From an uncultured Acidobacteriota bacterium (lineage in GTDB: Bacteria; Acidobacteriota; Vicinamibacteria; Vicinamibacterales; UBA8438): 5,474 nucleotides of DNA. Below the pieces are notes generated by a model, which worked only from the letters and a program-made list of their open reading frames with translations, ran no database searches and was not told the origin of the DNA. Positions 1-5,474 of the stretch are shown in pieces. A program made the translations under genes and the position numbers. Numbering within the stretch: the stretch's first letter is position 1; the number at the start of each line of letters is the position of its first letter. The stretch covers positions 1 to 5,474 of the forward strand of contig CALBET010001007.1 in assembly GCA_937888665.1 (NCBI GenBank). Direction: 5' to 3'.

Positions 1-1857
1 GCGTCGGGCGGCGCTGCCGCCGATGCGGCCGGACAGCGGACACAGGCTGTCGCCACCGACGAGGTGGTGGCGGCGTGGACGGCGCCCGTGGCGGCGGGTC
101 ACATCGTGGGAGCTGTGGTTGACACCCTTGGACGACCTCTTGAGGGCGTGATGGTTTCTGCCTTCGGACCAGCCGGCCCCGAACTGGCGTTGTCCGACCC
201 GACCGGGCGCTTTCTCCTGGGTGCGCTGGCGCCGGGTGGCTATCTGGTGCAGGCGCACCTCGCTGGATTCGAGGCCTCGCGCCGCGAGTTGATCGCGGTA
301 GTCGGAGGATCGCCGGCCCGTCACACCATCACGCTGAGTCGTGTGGGCCCGGAGGCTACCGTGGGGGCTATTGTGATCGAGGATGCGCGGTCGGCTCCGG
401 CGGCTGAACCCAGCCTTGCCACGGAGGCGGCGGACGAACCGGACGTTGCTGCAAACCCAGCCCCGCACGACCACAGCGAAAAGGCGTGGCGCCTTCGCCG
501 AGTCCGGCGGAGCGTATTGAAAGCGGCCGACGCCTGGATTGCGGGCACTGCGCCGGTAACCCGCGGCGAATACGGCGCGGTCGCTCGGGCGGCAGGCCTC
601 GGTGGGTCGGTGCCGCGGTATACGCCGGGGCTCGGAGATCTGCCGCTGTCGGGCCAGGTCAACCTGTTGACACGCGGGATGAACCTGCTGACGGGAGAGG
701 CCCGGCCCGCGAACATCGCCAACGTGGCGGTCAGCGCCCCAGTCTGGAACGGAGATTGGGCGGCGAAGGGCGTCATGACGACCGGGGTGATCTCCTCCTG
801 GGTGGCGTCAGGTGCGTATCTGTCCGACGGGCGGGGCCCCCATCAGCTCGGCCTCACGGTTTCCTATGGGCGTCAGCAGTACGACGGGGCGAATCCGGCC
901 GCGTTGACTGTCGCGTCCGAGAGCCGATACGCGGCGGGGTTCGGTGTCAGCGATGTCTGGACCGTCTCGCCGCAGTTGTCGCTTGATTACGGTGGCCGGT
1001 ATGCGACCTACGGCTACATCGAGGAAAACGCGCTGTTCAACCCCCGGCTCGGGTTCACGGTGACACCCGCGCCGGGAACCCGCGTCACCGTCACTGGCTC
1101 GCAGGAGCACGTCGCGCCCGGCGCCGAGGAATTCCTGCCGCCGTCCCAATCTGGGCTCTGGTTGCCGCCCGAGCGGACGTTTGCGGCGCTCTCACCGGGA
1201 AGCGGTCTGCACCCAGAACGCACGCGTCATCTTGACGTCGCGATCGAGCACGATCTGACGTCGCAGTACGTGGTCGGTGTGCGTCGGTTCTATCAGGATG
1301 TGCGCGATCAGATGTCGACCCTGTTCGGGGTGGATGTCATTGGACTGGCTCCGACCGGGCACTATGACGTGGCCCGGGCCGGCGCCGTGTCGAGCCGGGG
1401 GTGGGTGTTGACGCTCAGACGTGAGCTGGGCGACCGGGTGACCGGGTGGCTCGACTACACCATTGCCGATGCTGAATGGAGACAGGCTGGCGCCGATGCG
1501 GCACTGAGGACGGCTGCGCCTGGAGCGCTACGACCGTTTCACGAGCGGTTCCATGACATCAGCGGGGGTTTCGAGACGGACATTCCGGAAACCGATACCC
1601 ACGTCGTCGTGCGCTGCCGCGTGAGTACCGCCTTCGCTCGCGCCGATCTGGACGAGCCGATTGGGGGAGATGTCAGGTTCGACGTGCGGGTTCACCAGGC
1701 GCTGCCCGTCTCGCCGTTCGACGGTAGTCGGTGGGAAGTCATGTTCGCCGTACGTAGTCTGTTCTTCGAACCGCGTGACGTCGCCTCGATGTTCGACGAA
1801 CTGCTGGTGGCCCGGGCCCCCAAGCAGGTTGTCGGTGGGCTCGTCGTGCACTTCTAG
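1..1857 (+). CDS. TonB-dependent-receptor-like outer membrane beta-barrel protein with N-terminal carboxypeptidase-regulatory-like domain (5' partial)
   Basis: The frame is open from base 1 to a TAG stop, giving 618 visible residues; the start and any signal peptide lie before the window. A GTG at base 64 is an unlikely start because no ribosome binding site precedes it and coding continues upstream. Numbering from base 1, residues 33-113 form a carboxypeptidase-regulatory-like beta-sandwich (GHIVGAVVDTLGRPLEGV, then a GRFLLGALAPGGYLV stretch). An Ala/Pro/Glu-rich linker (114-160) leads to a basic block AWRLRRVRRSVLK (162-174). From about residue 240 the sequence alternates polar and hydrophobic residues like an outer-membrane barrel, with receptor-like stretches APGAEEFLPP (372-381) and LHPERTRHLDVAIEHD (403-418). 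It ends in VVHF; a terminal Phe is typical of proteins inserted by the BAM machinery. I see no clear plug domain. The architecture resembles a family I associate with Acidobacteriota. The substrate is unknown, and uptake by a TonB mechanism is inferred only. It is convergent with the metal genes. Confidence 0.85.
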   Translation, partial: ASGGAAADAAGQRTQAVATDEVVAAWTAPVAAGHIVGAVVDTLGRPLEGVMVSAFGPAGPELALSDPTGRFLLGALAPGGYLVQAHLAGFEASRRELIAVVGGSPARHTITLSRVGPEATVGAIVIEDARSAPAAEPSLATEAADEPDVAANPAPHDHSEKAWRLRRVRRSVLKAADAWIAGTAPVTRGEYGAVARAAGLGGSVPRYTPGLGDLPLSGQVNLLTRGMNLLTGEARPANIANVAVSAPVWNGDWAAKGVMTTGVISSWVASGAYLSDGRGPHQLGLTVSYGRQQYDGANPAALTVASESRYAAGFGVSDVWTVSPQLSLDYGGRYATYGYIEENALFNPRLGFTVTPAPGTRVTVTGSQEHVAPGAEEFLPPSQSGLWLPPERTFAALSPGSGLHPERTRHLDVAIEHDLTSQYVVGVRRFYQDVRDQMSTLFGVDVIGLAPTGHYDVARAGAVSSRGWVLTLRRELGDRVTGWLDYTIADAEWRQAGADAALRTAAPGALRPFHERFHDISGGFETDIPETDTHVVVRCRVSTAFARADLDEPIGGDVRFDVRVHQALPVSPFDGSRWEVMFAVRSLFFEPRDVASMFDELLVARAPKQVVGGLVVHF

Positions 1858-1871
1858 CGCGGCAGAGCGCT
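1856..1871 (+). other. Short hairpin at the end of the barrel gene
   Basis: AGCGC, a six-base loop GGCAGA, then GCGCT form a perfect five-base-pair stem that overlaps the TAG stop codon. No run of T follows (the next bases are CACAAG), so this is not a standard intrinsic terminator. A similar stem sits at the end of the facing gene. Confidence 0.35.
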
Positions 1872-1886
1872 CACAAGACAGCATGT

Positions 1887-1979
1887 TTCCAGCGGCAGCC
1901 ATGGGGCTTGCCTCGTACTCGTTCGTACCGTTGATGTCTCGCATCATCCCTTGACCCCGCACGAGCCCGGCCGCTGGAA
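1887..1979. repeat. 10-bp inverted repeat in the convergent spacer
   Basis: TTCCAGCGGC at 1887-1896 pairs perfectly with GCCGCTGGAA at 1970-1979, separated by 73 bases. The repeat lies inside the 9-bp inverted repeat at 1852-2041 and encloses a small hairpin at 1932-1946, so three inverted repeats are nested around roughly the same centre. The sequence GACAGCA occurs on both sides (1877-1883 and 1988-1994), at unequal distances from the arms. This may be a folded RNA end, a remnant of a small mobile element, or chance. Confidence 0.6.
1932..1946. other. Small hairpin at the centre of the nested inverted repeats
   Basis: TGATG (1932-1936), loop TCTCG (1937-1941) and CATCA (1942-1946) form a perfect five-base-pair stem. 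Just upstream, TCGTAC occurs twice with a ten-base period (1913-1918 and 1923-1928). Stems of this length are common by chance; it is listed because it sits near the centre of two longer inverted repeats. Confidence 0.3.
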
Positions 1980-2020
1980 GGTCTTGGGACAGCACTCCAT
2001 TCCACACCGCCAAGCCGGAC

Positions 2021-2037
2021 AGCGCAGGGGCGGCGCT
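2021..2037 (-). other. Short hairpin at the end of the zinc-ribbon gene
   Basis: AGCGC (2021-2025) and GCGCT (2033-2037) form a five-base-pair stem with a seven-base loop. Read on the minus strand, the stem starts within the TAG stop codon of the small gene, as the hairpin at 1856-1871 does for the barrel gene. No T run follows on the minus strand, so a terminator role is uncertain. Confidence 0.35.
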
Positions 2038-2296
2038 AGAAAATGTCTGGTGCCGGTCTGGGCCACCACGTCTCATTTCCGCAGAACTTGCAGCGCCAGA
2101 GCTGTTTAAGCTCGGCTGGAGATATTGCCTGGATGTCGCGTGTTTTCTTGACGGCCCAGCGCTTCCCACACTTCTCGCAACGTCTGGGCGGAACGTCTCG
2201 TGTCTCCGGGTCTTGTAACCCGAAGAAATAGACCCACGCCGCGACGAACGCGAACAAAATTGCTGCCCATGTGTAGGCTTCAAATAAAAAATCCAT
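2036..2296 (-). CDS. Small single-pass membrane protein with a C-terminal zinc ribbon, function unknown
   Basis: This is an 86-residue protein I cannot assign to a named family. Residues about 8-26 (YTWAAILFAFVAAWVYFF) form one strongly hydrophobic helix. The soluble part has two CxxC knuckles, C40/C43 (CEKC) and C69/C72 (CKFC), with 25 residues between them; this spacing fits a zinc ribbon binding one Zn(II). Each knuckle is followed by Gly, as in rubredoxin-like ribbons. The short N-terminus followed by a basic tail (PPRRCEKCGKRWAVKK) suggests a cytoplasmic ribbon anchored in the inner membrane, by the positive-inside rule. ATG at 2296 is chosen because an in-frame TAA lies about seven codons upstream with no ATG, GTG or TTG between. 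No clear Shine-Dalgarno sequence precedes it. It lies 123 bases after the ATPase gene on the same strand. The bases around its start are A/T-richer than the neighbouring genes. A role in metal handling is only guilt by association. Confidence 0.75.
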   Translation of the reverse strand: MDFLFEAYTWAAILFAFVAAWVYFFGLQDPETRDVPPRRCEKCGKRWAVKKTRDIQAISPAELKQLWRCKFCGNETWWPRPAPDIF

Positions 2297-2419
2297 TTCA
2301 GTCAGGAACAGCTTTTAACATCGTTTGCGTCGAAGCGCCTCTCGCGTGTCCAGTGCCGCAGGTGCAAATAGATCCATCCACGTGTTCGCTGCGCGCTCCG
2401 GCCCCAGCCGTCGAAGGTG
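2297..2419. other. Non-coding gap between the ATPase and zinc-ribbon genes
   Basis: These 123 bases hold no credible gene. CGTCGAAG occurs twice in direct orientation (2328-2335 and 2409-2416). The half next to the small gene is A/T-rich, which could house a promoter for it, but I find no well-spaced -35/-10 pair. No hairpin followed by T residues is visible after the ATPase stop, so readthrough into the small gene remains possible. Confidence 0.4.
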
Positions 2420-4606
2420 TTAGGCCTTCAGTAGTCGCAAGCCGTTGAAGATCACCAACAGCGAGGCCCCCATATCGGCCGCGATCGCAGCCCATAACGA
2501 CGCGGTACCCCATAGCGTGAGGGCGACAAACGCCGCCTTCACCAGAAGGGAGAAGGCGATGTTCTGTCGAATGATGGCGAGCGTGCGACGGGAATGCCGC
2601 ACCAGCCACGGTAGCTTCGACAGGTCGTCGGACATCAACGCGATGTCCGCGGTTTCGATCGCGGCGTCGCTGCCGGCCGCGCCCATCGCCACGCCGAACG
2701 ACGCGCGGGCCATGGCCGGCGCGTCGTTCACGCCGTCGCCCACCATCGCGACGGAACCGTACCGAGCCAGCAGCGCCTCCACGGCCGCAACCTTGTCTTC
2801 TGGCAGCAGCTCGGCTCGTATCTGGTCGACGCCGGCCTGGCGACCGATTGCTTCGGCGGTGGCGGTGTTGTCACCGGTCAGCATGACCGTCTCTCGGATG
2901 CCCAAGTCGCGCAGTTCGGCCAGCACGTGCGCGGCGATCGGACGGATTGGGTCGGCCAAGGCGATGAATCCACACACGTGATCATCGTTGCCGATCGCCA
3001 CGACTGTCCGCCCGCCCTCTGACAGGGCCGTCAGCGCGGTGTGTATCTCCGGCGTTTCCTGGCCACGCTCCTCGAGATAGCGGTGCGACCCGAGCCAATA
3101 CGGGCGTCCGTCGAGGCGCCCTGTCGCGCCCTTGCCCTGAACGGCCTGGACGTCCTCGACCACGATCGGCCGTATGTCCCGCTCACGGGCGTGCGCGACG
3201 ATCGCGCGGGCCAGCGGGTGATTGCTGCGCGATTCCATCGCGGCGGCGATGGCCAGCAACTGTTGCTCCGTGTGCCCGTCGAACGCCACAACCTCGACGA
3301 CGGCCGGCCTTCCCGCGGTCAGCGTCCCGGTCTTGTCGAAGGCGATCGCGGACAGCCGTGCCGGCGCTTCGACAAACACCCCGCCTTTGATGAGCACACC
3401 CTCTCTGGCTGCGGCAGTCAGGGAGGCGACGATGCTCACCGGTGTGGAGATGACCAGCGCGCACGGACACCCGATGACGAGCAGGACGAGGGCCCGGTAC
3501 GCCCAGTCGCCCCACGCGGCCCCGACGAGCAGCGGCGGCACCAGCCAGACGACGACGGCGAGGCCCAACACGGCCGGCGTGTAGATGCGGGCGAACGCCG
3601 ATACCCATTGCTCGGACGGCGCACGTCGGCTCCGCGCCTGTCCGACCCGGCGAATCATCTTCGCGAGCACCGTCTGCCCGGCCCGCTTTGTCGAGGCCAC
3701 TTCGAGGGCGCCGTCACCGTTGATGCTGCCCGCGAACACAGGCGCGCCAGGCGCCTTCTCCACCGGGAGACTCTCGCCCGTGATGGGCGCCTCGTCGACC
3801 AGGCTCTCGCCGCCGCGCACTTCTCCGTCGAGTGCGATGCGTTCACCGGGCCTGACCAGGAACAGCGACCCCACCGGGGCCTGATCGACCGGGACCTCGC
3901 GCGTGCCGTCCGGCTCGAGCAGGCGGACGGTCGGCGGAGCCAGCTCGAGGAGCGCCTCGACGGCGCGCCTGGCGCGCCCGACGCTCCACGACTCGAGCGC
4001 CACCGACAGCGCGAAGAGAAAGGCCACGGTGGCGGCTTCGAACCACTCCCCGATGACCACGGCGCCGGTCACCGCGATGGTCATCAGCAGGTTCATGTCG
4101 GGCCGTATCGTCTTGGCCGCGTACCAGGCCTTCGGCGCGACGAACCAGACACCACTGAGAATCCCCGAGGCATAGAGCGCGCGCGCGAGGAGCGGCGCGG
4201 CGTGCCCCGACTCCATGTCCGCCGCACCGAGCGCCGCGGCGACGCCCCCGGCCATCGCCGTGTGCACGACGAACCCCGCGACCGCCAGCAGCCCGCTGGC
4301 CACCGTGGTGATCGTGCGGCCGTAACGCTGCCAGACGCCTCCGCGATCATCGTCGGGTCTGAGGTCCTTCCACGGTTCGGCTCGCATCCCCGTGCGGGCG
4401 ACAGCGGCGACGATGTCCGCGACTGCGCCTTGCCCGCCGTGAACCGTCATCGTGCTCTGGAAGAGGTCGAACGCCAGCTGTTCCCCACCTCCCACGAGAG
4501 GGCCCAACTCGCCTCTGAGCACCGCCACCTCGTCGGCGCAGTCCATGCCGTGGATGCGGAAAATGCGGGGAACGCCGTCGTCCGCTCGCGTGATGTCACG
4601 CCTCAT
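2420..4606 (-). CDS. cadA: Heavy-metal translocating P1B-type ATPase, Zn/Cd/Pb exporter type
   Basis: This 728-residue inner-membrane pump couples ATP hydrolysis to export of divalent soft metals. Numbering from ATG 4606: an N-terminal HMA-like domain (about 14-80) has GMDCADE at 20-26, with one Cys rather than the usual CxxC. TM helices lie at about 98-120, 142-165, 170-187, 189-205, 345-364, 370-396, 682-700 and 705-724. Catalytic parts follow the expected order: TGES 276-279 (actuator), CPC 380-382 in TM6, phosphorylated Asp 424 in DKTGT, SNHP with H463/P464, TGDN 577-580, and GDGVND 623-628. N682-x7-K690 in TM7 and D711-x-G in TM8 match the P1B-2 (Zn/Cd/Pb) signature and argue against the Cu(I) subgroup. 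An in-frame GTG at 4624 would add six residues, but GGAGGAG lies between it and the ATG and fits the ATG. The gene follows the RND pump gene by 30 bases, indicating an operon. The symbol cadA is by type only; zntA would be equally fair. Confidence 0.96.
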   Translation of the reverse strand: MRRDITRADDGVPRIFRIHGMDCADEVAVLRGELGPLVGGGEQLAFDLFQSTMTVHGGQGAVADIVAAVARTGMRAEPWKDLRPDDDRGGVWQRYGRTITTVASGLLAVAGFVVHTAMAGGVAAALGAADMESGHAAPLLARALYASGILSGVWFVAPKAWYAAKTIRPDMNLLMTIAVTGAVVIGEWFEAATVAFLFALSVALESWSVGRARRAVEALLELAPPTVRLLEPDGTREVPVDQAPVGSLFLVRPGERIALDGEVRGGESLVDEAPITGESLPVEKAPGAPVFAGSINGDGALEVASTKRAGQTVLAKMIRRVGQARSRRAPSEQWVSAFARIYTPAVLGLAVVVWLVPPLLVGAAWGDWAYRALVLLVIGCPCALVISTPVSIVASLTAAAREGVLIKGGVFVEAPARLSAIAFDKTGTLTAGRPAVVEVVAFDGHTEQQLLAIAAAMESRSNHPLARAIVAHARERDIRPIVVEDVQAVQGKGATGRLDGRPYWLGSHRYLEERGQETPEIHTALTALSEGGRTVVAIGNDDHVCGFIALADPIRPIAAHVLAELRDLGIRETVMLTGDNTATAEAIGRQAGVDQIRAELLPEDKVAAVEALLARYGSVAMVGDGVNDAPAMARASFGVAMGAAGSDAAIETADIALMSDDLSKLPWLVRHSRRTLAIIRQNIAFSLLVKAAFVALTLWGTASLWAAIAADMGASLLVIFNGLRLLKA

Positions 4607-4614
4607 TCCATGGA

Positions 4615-4621
4615 CTCCTCC
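4615..4621 (-). promoter_or_regulatory. Ribosome binding site of the ATPase gene
   Basis: On the minus strand GGAGGAG ends eight bases before ATG 4606. The match to the anti-Shine-Dalgarno sequence and the spacing decide the start in favour of ATG 4606 over GTG 4624. An ATG at 4611 is out of frame and meets TGA two codons later. Confidence 0.8.
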
Positions 4622-4636
4622 CACTGTCGTGTTCCC

Positions 4637-5474
4637 CTATACCTCGATATCCACGCGCCGGCTCGCGAACCATGGGTACAGCGTGGGCAGTACCAACAGC
4701 GTCAGGAGTGTCGCGGTCACCAGTCCTCCGATGACGACGGTCGCGAGCGGACGTTGCACCTCGGCGCCAGAGCCGGCTGAGAGTGCCATCGGGATGAACC
4801 CGAGGGCGGCCACCAGGGCAGTCGTGAGGACTGGACGCATACGGACGAGGCCGGCCTCTCGGGCAGCCTCGAGGGGGGTGAGCCCCTGCTCACTCTCCAG
4901 CTGGCGGATATAGGAGACCAGGACCACACCGTTGAGCACCGCGACGCCGAACAGGGCGATAAATCCCACGCCGGCAGAGATCGAGAACGGCATCCCACGA
5001 AGCGACAGAGCAACGATGCCGCCAATAGCAGCAAAGGGAATATTGAGGAAGATGAGCAACGCGGGCCCCGTCGCGTTGAACGTCCCATACAGCAGCACGA
5101 AGATGAGCAGCAAGGCAAGCGGCACGACGATGGCCAGCCGGGCGGACGCGCGCTCGAGGTTTTCGAATTGGCCGCCCCATTCAAGGGTGTACCCGGGTGG
5201 CAGCGGGACACCGGTCTCGATGGCCTCGCGGGCATCGGCCACGACTGAAGCAATATCCCGCCCACGCACGTTGAGTTCGACCGTCAGCCGGCGCTGGATG
5301 CGCTCCCGGCTGATCTGCGCCGCCGAGGGCTCGGTGTCGAACGTCGCCAGTTCGCTAAGTGGTAATTGTCGACCACCGTCAGAGGCGACGGGGAGTCGGG
5401 CAATGGCGCCCTCGTCGTTGCGCACCTCGGCCGGGAAGCGCACCTGCAGGGCAAACCGCCGCTCGCCTTCGAGC
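4637..5474 (-). CDS. czcA: CzcA/CusA-type heavy-metal RND efflux pump, C-terminal part (5' partial)
   Basis: The frame runs off the window end; 278 residues precede the TAG stop. Family members are usually a little over 1000 residues, so about a quarter is visible. The fragment opens with LEGERRFALQVRFPAEVR, the periplasmic segment typical of heavy-metal RND pumps, and continues through the second periplasmic domain to PPGYTLEWGGQFENLERA (92-109). Five helices follow, at about 114-130, 137-158, 163-186, 216-232 and 244-266, matching TM8-TM12. Stretches such as SISAGVGFIALFGVAVLNG, GAEVQRPLATVVIGG and LLTLLVLPTLY are hallmarks of CzcA/CusA. The protein would be a proton-driven inner-membrane trimer working with a membrane fusion protein and an outer-membrane channel. 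The residues that separate Zn/Co/Cd from Cu/Ag pumps (TM4 and the metal-binding periplasmic site) are outside the window, so czcA is a family label. An internal GTG at 5443 is not a start because family similarity continues upstream. Confidence 0.93.
   Translation of the reverse strand, partial: LEGERRFALQVRFPAEVRNDEGAIARLPVASDGGRQLPLSELATFDTEPSAAQISRERIQRRLTVELNVRGRDIASVVADAREAIETGVPLPPGYTLEWGGQFENLERASARLAIVVPLALLLIFVLLYGTFNATGPALLIFLNIPFAAIGGIVALSLRGMPFSISAGVGFIALFGVAVLNGVVLVSYIRQLESEQGLTPLEAAREAGLVRMRPVLTTALVAALGFIPMALSAGSGAEVQRPLATVVIGGLVTATLLTLLVLPTLYPWFASRRVDIEV

Larger units (their letters stand above)
1852..2041. repeat. 9-bp inverted repeat overlapping the stop codons of two convergent genes
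   Basis: TTCTAGCGC at 1852-1860 is matched by its exact reverse complement GCGCTAGAA at 2033-2041. Each arm contains the TAG stop codon of the gene that ends there (1855-1857 on the plus strand, 2036-2038 on the minus strand). The two converging genes therefore end with the same nine bases, and the pair brackets the whole spacer. It may help to end transcription in both directions, or be coincidence. Confidence 0.6.

Noticed and set aside
64..66. GTG at base 64 as the true start of the barrel gene.
   Set aside because: No ribosome binding site precedes it, the frame is open back to base 1, and no signal peptide follows, though an outer-membrane protein needs one.
1877..1994. GACAGCA repeats at 1877-1883 and 1988-1994 as target-site duplications of a small transposon.
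   Set aside because: They lie 3 and 8 bases from the inverted-repeat arms rather than abutting them, and a near-copy (GACAGCG) occurs again near 2019, so chance is likely.
1528..2283. Minus-strand open frame crossing the barrel gene end, the spacer and the small gene.
   Set aside because: It overlaps two better-supported genes, shows no domain, and its composition fits a shadow frame. The stretch within the spacer does not resemble a known protein.
2313..2425. Possible integron attC site: on the minus strand GCCTAAC overlaps the ATPase stop and GTTAAAA lies 113 bases on, just before the small gene.
   Set aside because: Placement and size are suggestive, but the second box misses the GTTRRRY consensus at its last base, the outer boxes pair over only about five bases, and the arms between them are not complementary as attC requires.
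3041..4780. Long open frame on the plus strand opposite the ATPase.
   Set aside because: It is antisense to a clearly coding P1B ATPase, rich in Arg/Asp/His/Pro with no domain pattern, and typical of shadow frames in GC-rich DNA.
4637..5265. Other minus-strand frames within the RND pump region.
   Set aside because: They are Ser/Arg/Pro-rich out-of-frame readings of the CzcA-like gene.

Overview
This GC-rich fragment looks like part of a Gram-negative chromosome or metal-resistance island, probably from an acidobacterium. The lineage call is an inference. It rests on the first gene, whose layout (carboxypeptidase-regulatory-like domain, basic AWRLRRVRRSVLK block, TonB-receptor-type barrel, no obvious plug) I associate with a family expanded in Acidobacteriota, notably Vicinamibacteria. 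The other genes are widespread heavy-metal efflux families and do not help with placement. Both outer genes run off the ends of the window.

Layout: bases 1-1857 (+) hold the 3' part of an outer-membrane, TonB-receptor-like beta-barrel gene. Bases 1858-2035 are a convergent spacer with several nested inverted repeats. Bases 2036-2296 (-) encode an 86-residue protein with one membrane helix and a four-cysteine zinc ribbon. Bases 2297-2419 are a non-coding gap. Bases 2420-4606 (-) encode a complete P1B-type ATPase whose transmembrane motifs are those of the Zn/Cd/Pb subgroup. Bases 4637-5474 (-) encode the C-terminal 278 residues of a CzcA/CusA-type RND pump.

How the genes work together: the RND pump and the ATPase are read in the same direction with a 30-base gap that carries a strong ribosome binding site, so they are very probably one operon. 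The ATPase would move Zn(II), Cd(II) or Pb(II) from cytoplasm to periplasm, and the RND complex would export metal from the periplasm across the outer membrane. The RND partner subunits (membrane fusion protein and outer membrane factor) and any regulator would lie upstream, beyond base 5474. The zinc-ribbon protein is downstream on the same strand after 123 bases and may be the last gene of the unit or independent. The barrel gene is convergent and has no evident link to metals.

I see no convincing new system. The points most worth a second look are the nested inverted repeats in the convergent spacer and the unassigned zinc-ribbon membrane protein. I see no tRNA, rRNA, CRISPR array or recognisable insertion sequence.
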